From Pseudomonas kairouanensis (GTDB taxonomy: Bacteria > Pseudomonadota > Gammaproteobacteria > Pseudomonadales > Pseudomonadaceae): DNA of 42,958 nucleotides. Positions 7,867 through 15,997 of the stretch are shown piece by piece; position 1 is the stretch's first letter, and each line of letters begins with the position of its first letter. Made by a program: the position numbers and the translations under genes. The notes beneath the pieces were generated by a model. It did not search any database, was not told where the DNA came from, and saw only the letters and a list, made by a program, of their open reading frames with translations. Location of the stretch: contig NZ_QUZU01000050.1 of the NCBI RefSeq assembly GCF_004682055.1, positions 1-42,958 on the forward strand, read 5' to 3'.

Positions 7867-8682
7867 ATGCCTGACTTCTCTGGCTTGCCGCTGGTGATCG
7901 AATCCAGCGACCTGCTTGGTCGCCTCGATGCCGAACACCTGATTGTGGTGGACCTCACCAGTGCCGCCCGCTACGCCGAAGGGCATATCCCCGGCGCGCA
8001 TTTCGTTGACCCCAAGCGCACCCAACTGGGCCAGCCGCCGGCACCCGGCCTGCTGCCCCACAAGGCCGACCTGGAAAAACTCTTCGGCGAACTGGGCCAC
8101 ACGCCAGATGCCACGTATGTGGTGTATGACGACGAGGGCGGCGGCTGGGCCGGGCGTTTCATCTGGATGCTCGACGTGATCGGCCATCAGAAATACCACT
8201 ACCTCGACGGCGGCCTGTTGGCCTGGCTGGAAGAAAAACGCCCAGTCTCCACCGAGGTGCCCACCCCCGTCGGCGGCCCAGTCAGCCTCACCTTGCATGA
8301 CGGCCCCACCGCCACCCGTGAATACCTGCAAAGCCGCCTCGGCGCCGCCGACCTGGGGATCTGGGACGCTCGCGGCCCGCTGGAGTATGCCGGCGAAAAG
8401 GTTCTCGCAGCCAAGGGCGGCCACATTCCCGGCGCGGTGAACTTCGAATGGACCGCCGGCATGGACAAGGCGCGCAACCTGCGTATCCGCCGCGACATGC
8501 CGCAGATCCTCGAAGACCTCGGGCTGACCAAAGATAAAGAAATCATCACCCACTGCCAGACTCACCACCGCTCTGGCTTCACCTACCTGGTGGCCAAGGC
8601 GCTCGGTTATCCGCGAGTCAAAGGTTATGCCGGTTCCTGGGGCGAATGGGGCAACCACCCCGACACCCCCGTCGAGATTTAA
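7867..8682 (+). CDS. rhdA: Thiosulfate sulfurtransferase (rhodanese)
   Basis: Two-domain rhodanese that moves sulfane sulfur from thiosulfate to acceptors such as cyanide through a persulfide. The first rhodanese-fold half lacks the Cys; the second carries the active-site loop HCQTHHRSG with Cys230, the same loop and residue number as the Azotobacter vinelandii enzyme, which defines the RhdA subclass. The length, 271 residues, also agrees. CCAGGAGACCTCAC directly precedes the ATG at 7867, so an earlier in-frame ATG at 7813 is not the start. A TACAAT at 7819-7824 is a possible -10 box. psd follows after 17 bases and is likely co-transcribed. Confidence 0.93.
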   Translation: MPDFSGLPLVIESSDLLGRLDAEHLIVVDLTSAARYAEGHIPGAHFVDPKRTQLGQPPAPGLLPHKADLEKLFGELGHTPDATYVVYDDEGGGWAGRFIWMLDVIGHQKYHYLDGGLLAWLEEKRPVSTEVPTPVGGPVSLTLHDGPTATREYLQSRLGAADLGIWDARGPLEYAGEKVLAAKGGHIPGAVNFEWTAGMDKARNLRIRRDMPQILEDLGLTKDKEIITHCQTHHRSGFTYLVAKALGYPRVKGYAGSWGEWGNHPDTPVEI

Positions 8683-8699
8683 GGTTTAAAGGACAGTCA

Positions 8700-9560
8700 A
8701 TGAAAAAGCAGTTGTTTATCCTCAGCCAGTACTTGCTGCCGCACCACTTGCTGTCGCGCCTGGCCGGTTGCGTTGCCGAGTGCCGCGTGCGCTGGTTCAA
8801 GAACGCCTTCACCACCTGGTTCGCCAAGCGCTATCAAGTGGACATGTCCCAGGCCCTGGTTGAAGACGTGACCGCCTACGAGCACTTCAACGCGTTCTTC
8901 ACCCGCGCATTGAAAGAGGGCGCCCGCCCGCTGGACCAAACCCCTGGCGCGGTGCTGAGCCCTGCAGATGGCGCCATCAGCCAACTCGGCCCGATTGAGC
9001 ACGGCCGCGTGTTCCAGGCCAAGGGCCACAGTTTCAGCGTGCTGGAGTTGCTGGGTGGCGACTCCGCCGTGGCGGCGCCGTTCATGGGCGGTGATTTTGC
9101 GACGGTCTACCTGTCGCCGAAGGACTACCACCGCGTGCACATGCCACTGGCCGGCACCTTGCGCGAAATGATCTACATCCCTGGGCGCATCTTTTCGGTC
9201 AACCAGACCACCGCCGAAAACGTGCCAGAGTTGTTTGCGCGTAACGAACGCGTTGCCTGCATTTTCGACACCGAACGCGGCCCGATGGCGGTGGTGTTGG
9301 TGGGCGCGATGATTGTGGCGTCGATTGAAACCGTATGGGCGGGTTTGGTGACGCCGCCGAAACGCGAGCTGAAAACTTTCCGTTATGACGAAGCTGCGCG
9401 TGCGCCGATTCATTTGGAGAAAGGCGCTGAGCTGGGTCGCTTCAAATTGGGTTCGACCGCGATCGTGCTGTTCGGGCCGGATCAGGTGAAGTGGGCTGAA
9501 GAGTTGGCAGCAGGCACTGCGGTGCAGATGGGCCAGGGTATGGGGCTGCCAAAAGCCTGA
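8700..9560 (+). CDS. psd: Phosphatidylserine decarboxylase proenzyme
   Basis: Makes phosphatidylethanolamine from phosphatidylserine at the inner membrane. The 286-residue proenzyme carries the self-cleavage signature LGST at residues 250-253; cleavage before Ser252 would produce the beta chain and an alpha chain with its N-terminal pyruvoyl group. Other family landmarks are ADGAIS near 90 and the catalytic-region stretch DYHRVHMPLAG near 140. The ATG at 8700 follows AAAGGAC at normal distance. It probably shares the rhdA transcript and runs toward serB, with a REP doublet between the two stops. Confidence 0.95.
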   Translation: MKKQLFILSQYLLPHHLLSRLAGCVAECRVRWFKNAFTTWFAKRYQVDMSQALVEDVTAYEHFNAFFTRALKEGARPLDQTPGAVLSPADGAISQLGPIEHGRVFQAKGHSFSVLELLGGDSAVAAPFMGGDFATVYLSPKDYHRVHMPLAGTLREMIYIPGRIFSVNQTTAENVPELFARNERVACIFDTERGPMAVVLVGAMIVASIETVWAGLVTPPKRELKTFRYDEAARAPIHLEKGAELGRFKLGSTAIVLFGPDQVKWAEELAAGTAVQMGQGMGLPKA

Positions 9561-9581
9561 TCTGAAACTAGTGGGACCAAA

Positions 9582-9671
9582 TGTGGGAGGGGGCTTGCTC
9601 CCGATGACAGTGGATCAGTCAACACATGTACTGACTGACACTCTGCTATCGGGAGCAAGCCCCCTCCCACA
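9582..9671. repeat. REP doublet (GTGGGAGGGGGCTTGCTCCC type)
   Basis: Perfect inverted arms begin at 9582 and end at 9671, starting GTGGGAGGGGGCTTGCTCCC and returning as its complement, with about 43 bases between. It fills the space between the convergent psd and serB stops, where no U-tailed terminator is visible. Confidence 0.9.
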
Positions 9672-9701
9672 TTTTGACTGTATTCCTACAGTAAGATCGG
9701 G

Positions 9702-10916
9702 TTACAGCTGACCATCACGGTCACGGAAGCCCAGCAGATACAACACCCCATCCAACCCCAGCGTCGAAATCGCCTGCTTGGCCGACTGCTTCACCAACGG
9801 CTTGGCGCGGAACGCCACGCCCAATCCGGCAATCGCCAGCATCGGCAAGTCATTCGCCCCATCGCCCACCGCAATGGTCTGCTCCAGACGCAAACCTTCC
9901 TTGTGGGCCAATTCCTTCAGCAAGTCCGCTTTGCGCTGTGCGTCGACAATCGGCTCCACGGCCACGCCGGTCACCTTGCCATCTACCACTTCCAGCTCGT
10001 TGGCGAACACGTAGTCGATGCCCAGCTTGGCCTGCAACTGCTTGGCAAAGTAGGTGAAGCCGCCGGACAGGATCGCGGTTTTGTAGCCCAGGCGCTTGAG
10101 TTCGGCGAACAGGGTTTCGGCGCCTTCGGTCAGGCGCAGGGAAGCGCCGATGGAGTCCAGCACGCTCACGTCCAGGCCCTTGAGCAAAGCCAGGCGCTCT
10201 TTGAAGCTGGCGCGGAAGTCCAGCTCGCCGGCCATGGCGCGCTCGGTGATTTCCGAGACCTGCTCGCCCACGCCGGCAGCCTTGGCCAACTCGTCGATGA
10301 CCTCAGCCTCGATCAGGGTGGAGTCCATGTCGAACACCGCCAGACGGCGATTGCGACGGAACAGGGAGTCTTCCTGGAAGGCGATATCGACATTCAGCTC
10401 CTGGGCCACGCTCAGGAACTCGGCGCGCAGCGCCTGAGGGTCAGCCGGCTCACCGCGCACGGAGAACTCGATGCAGCCCTTGCCTTGGTCGGCCGGGGTG
10501 TCCAGGGGCATGCGACCCGACAGACGGTCGATATGGTCGATATTCAAGCCGTATTGCGCGGTGATCGAACTCACGCGCTGCAACTGCTCGGCCGTCACCT
10601 TGCGGGTCAGCAGCGTCACGATATGGCGCTTTTTGCCCTGGCCGGCCACCCAATGCTGGTAATCGGCTTCGGAGACCGGGGTGAAACGCACCTGCTGATC
10701 CAGCTTGTAGGCCGTAAACAGGATGTCCTTGAGCACCGAGGACGCCTGTTCGGTACTTGGGATCTCAACCAGGATGCCGAACGACAGGGTGTCGTGGATC
10801 ACCGCCTGGCCAATGTCGAGAATGTTCACACCACCCTGGGCCAGAACACCGGTAATGGCTGCAGTGAGACCCGGACGATCTTCACCGGTGATGTTAATCA
10901 GGACAATTTCGCGCAA
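9702..10916 (-). CDS. serB: Phosphoserine phosphatase with N-terminal ACT-type regions
   Basis: Last step of serine synthesis: dephosphorylation of O-phosphoserine. The 404-residue form has two ACT-like regulatory regions (residues about 3-75 and 97-180) before the HAD catalytic domain. The catalytic motif VFDMDSTLIEAE places the nucleophile at Asp196 and the acid/base at Asp198; SGGF near 284 and GDGANDLPML (Asp352, Asp356) complete the HAD set. The start is a TTG at 10916, preceded by GGGGGTG; no ATG in the vicinity preserves the first ACT region. The divergent neighbour is the serB-associated membrane protein gene, as in enterobacteria. Confidence 0.95.
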   Translation of the reverse strand: MREIVLINITGEDRPGLTAAITGVLAQGGVNILDIGQAVIHDTLSFGILVEIPSTEQASSVLKDILFTAYKLDQQVRFTPVSEADYQHWVAGQGKKRHIVTLLTRKVTAEQLQRVSSITAQYGLNIDHIDRLSGRMPLDTPADQGKGCIEFSVRGEPADPQALRAEFLSVAQELNVDIAFQEDSLFRRNRRLAVFDMDSTLIEAEVIDELAKAAGVGEQVSEITERAMAGELDFRASFKERLALLKGLDVSVLDSIGASLRLTEGAETLFAELKRLGYKTAILSGGFTYFAKQLQAKLGIDYVFANELEVVDGKVTGVAVEPIVDAQRKADLLKELAHKEGLRLEQTIAVGDGANDLPMLAIAGLGVAFRAKPLVKQSAKQAISTLGLDGVLYLLGFRDRDGQL

Positions 10917-10986
10917 GGCGCACCCCCAGGCTGGAAAAAAACCGCATTCTACCCACTTTCAGTGACCATCGGGCACAGCCAGCGCT

Positions 10987-11014
10987 TTGCCGGTTCTAGG
11001 GCTGTCGCTATACT
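10987..11014 (+). promoter_or_regulatory. Sigma-70 promoter for the smp/ahpA-like gene
   Basis: TTGCCG at 10987-10992, a 16-base spacer and TATACT at 11009-11014 lie 35 bases ahead of the GTG start. Confidence 0.6.
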
Positions 11015-11049
11015 GCGCGTCAACTTCACGGACCAAGAGCCGAGCGCAA

Positions 11050-12555
11050 GTGAACCGGCCCACGCCAGTAAAAACCGATAACTTCTTCCTGCTGATCTTC
11101 CGGGCACTGCGCCACCGCCGTGTACCGATCGCATTACGCATTGCCAGCCATAACGTGATCCTGGTCGCCCTGGCCCTGGTGATCTATGCCTGCGTGATGG
11201 GCTTGCAGTTCAAGCAGGCCATGCACGAACAGGCCGACGCCCTGGGCGAGAGCCTGACCACGCAGACCGCCACTTCGGCAACTGAGCTGCTGGTGTCCAA
11301 CGACATCCTCAGCCTCAACGTGCTGCTCAACAACCTGACCAAGAACCCGCTGGTGGCCCACGCCGCCATCTACAGCGTGGACAACCGCATCATGGCCGAA
11401 GCCGGGCAGCGCCCGAAGAACGGCCTGCTGGGTGAAGCCGAAGGGTTGTACCAGAGCAACATCACGTTCCAGGATGTGAAGGCCGGCCAACTGCGTATCA
11501 GCCTCGATATGCAACAGTTCCAACAGCCGATGACCATCAGCCTGCAAAGCATGGGCATCCTCAGTGCGATCCTGCTGGCCTTGGCACTGGCCTTGAGCCT
11601 GCGCCTGGGTCGGCATATCTCCACGCCCTTGATGCAACTGCGCATCTGGTTGCGGGATATCGACGAACACACCCCGGCCACCGACCGCCAGGACGAAATC
11701 GGCGACCTCGCCCGCCAGCTCCACGCCAGCTTCGCCCCCGAACCGGTGGTGCGTGAAGTTGAACCCGAGCCAGAATACGACGATGAACCCGAGTTCGATG
11801 TCGATGAGCCGAGCTTCGCCGAAAACGCCCCGATTGCAGGGCTCAAACCGGCCACCCGCAAGGCGATCCAGGCCGAAGAAGACGAACTGGACGACGACGA
11901 CCCCTTTGCCGACCTGCGCGACACCTCGGCCGGCACACCAGCAGCGGCGCCTAAACCGGCCCCGGTAAAAAGTGCCGAGCCCCAGTACAGCGCCGTGCTG
12001 GCCGTGCAACTGGGCTCCCAGGACCAACTGCGCCGCCTGCCCCGCGCCCGCCTCACCGAGTTGCTGGAGCGCTACCGTGACTGCCTGGACCAGGCTGCGT
12101 CGCTGTACCAGAGCGAGCTGCACACCTTGAACGACGGCAGCACACTGATGCTGTTCCACAGCGAAGACAGCGGCGAAGACTACCTGACCAACGCCATCTG
12201 CTGCGGCGAGCTACTGCGCGCCCTGGGCCATGCCCTGCAGATCGAAGTGGCCGACAGCGGCATCACCCTGCAACTGCAACTGGGCCTGACGGTAGGCGAC
12301 GATCTGTTCGGCATGAGCCAGATCGACCTGCTGCTGACCGAAATCGCCCAGGATGCCCTGGCCCTGTCCCAACACAGCCGCAACCTGCTGCTGGTGGAGC
12401 GCAAGATCAGCGAAGACACGCTGATCCGCCAGCGCGCGCGTATCCGTCCGATTGCCAGCCCTGAGGGGGCAAGTTGCGTGGAGCGGTTGATGGAGCCGTA
12501 TCCGTCGATGCTGGAGCGGCAGTTGGCGCGGATGCACGAGACTCGCAAGCCCTGA
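11050..12555 (+). CDS. AhpA/YtjB (Smp) family membrane protein
   Basis: A 501-residue protein of the SMP_2 family, named for its position beside serB. It has a basic N-terminus, a transmembrane helix near residues 33-55, a periplasmic region of about 120 residues (TQTATSATELLVSNDILSLN), a second helix near 180-200, a HAMP-like stretch, a very acidic linker (about 235-300, rich in Glu/Asp/Pro) and a soluble C-terminal domain of about 180 residues. The biochemical role is unknown to me; some relatives were named virulence or haemolysin factors on weak grounds. The GTG at 11050 opens MNRPTPVKTDNFF, the usual start in Pseudomonas; an ATG at 10987 would overlap the promoter. Confidence 0.8.
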   Translation: MNRPTPVKTDNFFLLIFRALRHRRVPIALRIASHNVILVALALVIYACVMGLQFKQAMHEQADALGESLTTQTATSATELLVSNDILSLNVLLNNLTKNPLVAHAAIYSVDNRIMAEAGQRPKNGLLGEAEGLYQSNITFQDVKAGQLRISLDMQQFQQPMTISLQSMGILSAILLALALALSLRLGRHISTPLMQLRIWLRDIDEHTPATDRQDEIGDLARQLHASFAPEPVVREVEPEPEYDDEPEFDVDEPSFAENAPIAGLKPATRKAIQAEEDELDDDDPFADLRDTSAGTPAAAPKPAPVKSAEPQYSAVLAVQLGSQDQLRRLPRARLTELLERYRDCLDQAASLYQSELHTLNDGSTLMLFHSEDSGEDYLTNAICCGELLRALGHALQIEVADSGITLQLQLGLTVGDDLFGMSQIDLLLTEIAQDALALSQHSRNLLLVERKISEDTLIRQRARIRPIASPEGASCVERLMEPYPSMLERQLARMHETRKP

Positions 12556-12564
12556 GCAGCACTG

Positions 12565-12588
12565 AAACCCCACTGCACAGTGGGTTTG
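12565..12588 (+). terminator. Stem-loop after the smp/ahpA-like gene
   Basis: AAACCCCACTG and CAGTGGGTTT around a CA loop form a stem with one bulged C, ten bases after the stop. The T-run is only three bases, so termination is likely shared with the stronger hairpin at 12728. Confidence 0.45.
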
Positions 12589-12604
12589 TGTAGGAAGGGG
12601 CTTG

Positions 12605-12693
12605 TGTGGGAGCGGGCTTGCTCGCGAAAGCGGTGGTTCAGTCACTGATGTGTCGACTGATACGCCCCATTCGCGAGCAAGCCCGCTCCCACA
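12605..12693. repeat. REP doublet (GTGGGAGCGGGCTTGCTCGC type)
   Basis: Perfect inverted arms at 12605-12628 and 12670-12693 with about 41 bases between, in the convergent space between the smp-like gene and the PqiC-like gene. Confidence 0.9.
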
Positions 12694-12727
12694 TTTGGTC
12701 TTCAGCGCCATACGAATCGCGTACAAC

Positions 12728-12759
12728 AAAAAGGCCCGCTGAGTCAGCGGGCCTTTTTT
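12728..12759. terminator. Bidirectional rho-independent terminator
   Basis: AAAAAGGCCCGCTGA, one base, then TCAGCGGGCCTTTTTT: a perfect GC-rich stem with A/T tails on both sides. It serves the convergent smp-like gene (plus) and the PqiC-like gene (minus). Confidence 0.9.
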
Positions 12760-12775
12760 GTATCTGCGGTTGAGC

Positions 12776-13486
12776 TTAGAACCTGAACACTTCCATATCC
12801 GTACGGATCGGCGTGGCCATCGGCATCTTCGGCTTTTGCGGCTCGGACGGCTTGGCCGTCTGCGCAGGCGCCTGCTTACGCGGCGCCTCGGCAATCGGTG
12901 GCTGGTTGGCCAATGGCTTGAGGGCCACCGACAGTTGCTGCGCCAGGTGCTGCAACAGCACGCCCTGGGCCTGGACCTGGGACGCCGTGGTGCCGGTGTG
13001 CTCTTCCTGCAGGTGCACGATGCGGTTGTCGCGCACCTGGCCACGGCGGTCGATCAGGCGCCATTGCGCATCCAGGATGGCCGGCTGGGAAACACCGGAA
13101 TCCAGGCGTGTGATGGTCAACAGCACTTGAACGTCAGGGCTGAAACCACCGGGACCCGGCGCCAGTACCACGCGCTGGCTGTCCAGATGGCCCGCCACTT
13201 GGCGCAAGACCAACTGGTTGATATCGGACGACAAGCTGCCCGCCCAACGACCATCTGTGGAACCTTGCAGGCTGCCGTCGTTCTGACGTTGCAACAGGGT
13301 TTCGCGTTGCAGGTAGTCGGCGACGACGACCGGGCCGAGCAAAACGGCCATGCCAGCCGCTTGTTCTGGCTGCGCTGGACTTCCGCTGTCCAGCTGATAC
13401 AGCGACACCGGTTGGTGTGTGCTGCAACCCGCCAGCCCCAAGAGGCCAGCGAGTACAAAAATAAAAGGAAGGCGTGGAGCAGTCAT
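12776..13486 (-). CDS. PqiC-like (DUF330/ABC transport auxiliary) lipoprotein
   Basis: Likely outer-membrane lipoprotein of 236 residues. A hydrophobic signal ends in the lipobox LAGCS (Cys near residue 20). It is followed by HQPVSLYQLDSG and LLGPVVVADYLQR, the typical opening of PqiC-type auxiliary proteins that assist MCE (PqiB-like) lipid transport across the periplasm. Positions about 200-236 are a Pro/Lys/Ala-rich tail. No pqiA or pqiB gene is adjacent, so partners must be encoded elsewhere, if any. The ATG at 13486 (MTAPRLPF) is chosen; another ATG one codon earlier is equally possible. GGATGG precedes them. Confidence 0.75.
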   Translation of the reverse strand: MTAPRLPFIFVLAGLLGLAGCSTHQPVSLYQLDSGSPAQPEQAAGMAVLLGPVVVADYLQRETLLQRQNDGSLQGSTDGRWAGSLSSDINQLVLRQVAGHLDSQRVVLAPGPGGFSPDVQVLLTITRLDSGVSQPAILDAQWRLIDRRGQVRDNRIVHLQEEHTGTTASQVQAQGVLLQHLAQQLSVALKPLANQPPIAEAPRKQAPAQTAKPSEPQKPKMPMATPIRTDMEVFRF

Positions 13487-13620
13487 CATCCCATCCAGGT
13501 GGCTGCCACAAGGCGAACCACAATGTAATACTAAAAATAACCTAAACACGCTCGGCCACGCCGGCGCTGGAAAGGCCATATCATCCGTGAATATGCGCCA
13601 TGACTCCAGCGCCAAAGCGC

Positions 13621-13646
13621 CGATCTACGCGTTAAATCGTAGATCG
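13621..13646 (-). other. Stem-loop downstream of parC
   Basis: CGATCTACG (13621-13629) pairs perfectly with CGTAGATCG (13638-13646). It begins 17 bases after the parC stop, but no U-run follows, so it may be a 3'-end stabiliser or a weak terminator. Apart from a further inverted pair (GGCGCTGGA/TCCAGCGCC, 13563-13613) I see nothing else between 13490 and 13662. Confidence 0.5.
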
Positions 13647-13662
13647 GGGGCTCTAATACGCC

Positions 13663-15927
13663 TTAAACGGGCGTTTCGACCAACAAAGCATCTACACGCT
13701 GGAAGCCACGCGGCAGTTTGTTACCACGTCGTCCACGCTCACCCTTGTAGTGCTCCAGGTCGTCCGGCCGTAGCGACAGCGTACGCTTGCCGGCTTGCAG
13801 CACCAGGGTCGCACCTTCCGGGATTACCGCGATGTCGGTCACGTACTCTTCGCGACTGGCCACGCGCTCGCCAGGAATCCCGATAATCTTGTTGCCCTTG
13901 CCTTTGCCCAGCTGTGGCAGGTCGCTGATCTTGAACACCAGCAAGCGCCCTTCGGTGGTCACCGATGCCAGCCAATTGCTCTCGCGATCGTCCACCGGGC
14001 GCGGCAGGATCACCTTGGCGTTGTTCGGCAAGCTCAACAACGCCTTGCCCGCCTTGTTCTTGGCCTGCAGGTCTTCACCCTTGACCACAAAGCCGTAGCC
14101 CGCGTCAGACGCGATCACGTACAACGCGTCATCGTCCGGCAGCAGCACGCACTCGAAATTCGCCCCTGGAGGCGGCGTAAGGCGCCCGGTGAGCGGCTCG
14201 CCCTGCCCCCGTGCCGATGGCAAGGTGTGGGCCGGCACCGAATAGCTGCGCCCCGTCGAGTCAATAAACACCGCAAACTGGTTGGAACGCCCAGCCGCAG
14301 CGGTCTTGAACCCGTCACCGGCCTTGTACGACAAACCGGTGGCGTCAATATCATGCCCCTTGGCGGAACGAACCCAACCCTTTTCCGACAGAACGACGGT
14401 AATTTTCTCGTTTGGCAGCAGCTCGGTTTCTGTCAGAGCTTTTGCTTCGGCACGCTGGACGATTGGCGAGCGACGATCATCACCATAGGTTTCGGCATCT
14501 TTGATCAGCTCGCTGCGCACCAGCTTTTTCAGCTTGGCTTCGCTGCCCAACAGGGCTTGCAGCTTGGCTTGTTCCTTGAGCAGCGCGTCCTGTTCGTCGC
14601 GCAGTTTCATTTCTTCCAGTCGCGCCAACTGACGCAAGCGGGTGTCGAGGATGTAGTCAGCCTGGATCTCGCTCAGTTCGAAACGCGCGATCAGCTCGGC
14701 TTTCGGATGTTCGGCGGTACGGATGATGTGGATCACTTCGTCCAGGTTGAGGTAGGCGATCAACAAGCCGTCCAACAGGTGCAGGCGGCGCTCGACCTTG
14801 TCCAGGCGGAATTGCAGGCGGCGACGCACGGTCTGCACGCGGAACTCCAGCCATTCCACCAGCAGGTTGCGCAGGTTTTTCAGCTGCGGCTTGCCATCCA
14901 GGCCGATGATGTTGACGTTGACCCGGTAGCTCGACTCAAGGTCGGTACTGGCAAACAGGTGCTGCATCAGCACTTCGTGATCGACCCGGCTGTTGGTCGG
15001 GATGATCACGATACGGCAGGGGTTCTCATGGTCCGACTCGTCGCGCAGGTCGGCAACCTGTGGCAACTTCGACGGCTTGGCCTGCATCAACGCGGCAATC
15101 TGCTCCAACACCTTGGCACCAGAGACCTGGTGCGGCAACGCGGTGACGATAATGTCGCCATCCTCGATGTGGTACACGGCGCGCATGCGCACCGAACCCT
15201 TGCCGGTTTCGTACATTTTCAGCAGGTCGGCGCGCGGCGTGATGATTTCCGCTTCGGTCGGGTAGTCCGGGCCCTGGATATGCTCGCAGAGTTGCTCGAC
15301 CGTGGCCTTTGGCTCATCCAGCAAGCGCACGCAGGCCGTGGCGACCTCCCGCAGGTTGTGGGGCGGCACATCGGTGGCCATGCCCACGGCGATGCCGGTG
15401 GTGCCATTGAGCAGGATATTGGGCAAACGTGCCGGCAACACCAAAGGCTCGTCAAGGGTACCGTCGAAGTTAGGGCCCCAATCGGCGGTGCCCTGCCCCA
15501 GTTCGCTCAGGAGTACTTCCGAGTAACGCGACAGGCGCGCTTCGGTGTAACGCATGGCGGCAAAAGACTTGGGATCATCCGGCGCACCCCAGTTGCCCTG
15601 GCCGTCCACCAGCGTGTAGCGGTAGCTGAACGGCTGGGCCATCAGCACCATGGCTTCATAGCAGGCGGAGTCGCCGTGGGGGTGGAACTTACCCAGTACG
15701 TCACCGACGGTACGCGCCGACTTCTTGTGCTTGGAATCGGCGTCCAGGCCCAACTCACTCATGGCGTAGATAATGCGCCGTTGTACGGGCTTGAGGCCGT
15801 CGCCGATATGCGGCAAGGCACGGTCCATGATCACGTACATGGAGTAGTTGAGGTAGGCATTTTCGGTGAAGTCAGCCAGCGACCGGCGTTCTACGCCGTC
15901 TAAGCTGTCTGCGAGGATGTCACTCAT
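13663..15927 (-). CDS. parC: DNA topoisomerase IV subunit A
   Basis: Cleaves and rejoins DNA to unlink daughter chromosomes, as the A2B2 enzyme with ParE. The 754-residue protein opens with the winged-helix breakage-reunion domain. The catalytic Tyr is Tyr127 in AAMRYTEARLSRYSE. The quinolone-determining region HPHGDSACYEAM has Ser87 and Glu91, the quinolone-susceptible residues known from P. aeruginosa. A coiled-coil region lies near 440-490, and the C-terminal part is a beta-pinwheel. It is the last gene of the minus-strand run from nudF; its start is 70 bases after the stop of the esterase-like gene. Confidence 0.97.
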   Translation of the reverse strand: MSDILADSLDGVERRSLADFTENAYLNYSMYVIMDRALPHIGDGLKPVQRRIIYAMSELGLDADSKHKKSARTVGDVLGKFHPHGDSACYEAMVLMAQPFSYRYTLVDGQGNWGAPDDPKSFAAMRYTEARLSRYSEVLLSELGQGTADWGPNFDGTLDEPLVLPARLPNILLNGTTGIAVGMATDVPPHNLREVATACVRLLDEPKATVEQLCEHIQGPDYPTEAEIITPRADLLKMYETGKGSVRMRAVYHIEDGDIIVTALPHQVSGAKVLEQIAALMQAKPSKLPQVADLRDESDHENPCRIVIIPTNSRVDHEVLMQHLFASTDLESSYRVNVNIIGLDGKPQLKNLRNLLVEWLEFRVQTVRRRLQFRLDKVERRLHLLDGLLIAYLNLDEVIHIIRTAEHPKAELIARFELSEIQADYILDTRLRQLARLEEMKLRDEQDALLKEQAKLQALLGSEAKLKKLVRSELIKDAETYGDDRRSPIVQRAEAKALTETELLPNEKITVVLSEKGWVRSAKGHDIDATGLSYKAGDGFKTAAAGRSNQFAVFIDSTGRSYSVPAHTLPSARGQGEPLTGRLTPPPGANFECVLLPDDDALYVIASDAGYGFVVKGEDLQAKNKAGKALLSLPNNAKVILPRPVDDRESNWLASVTTEGRLLVFKISDLPQLGKGKGNKIIGIPGERVASREEYVTDIAVIPEGATLVLQAGKRTLSLRPDDLEHYKGERGRRGNKLPRGFQRVDALLVETPV

Positions 15928-15997
15928 GCGGGCCTCATCATTTGGTAAGACGCAGCGAAAATGTCGCGGCGTCGGGTCAATTCAGGAAATTCATTCG

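Noticed and set aside
13795..15903. 702-codon plus-strand reading frame opposite parC
   Set aside because: Mirror of the conserved parC coding sequence; no domain, no ribosome-binding site of note.
13663..15927. Quinolone-resistance change in parC
   Set aside because: Ser87 and Glu91 are the susceptible residues, so no resistance change is seen.
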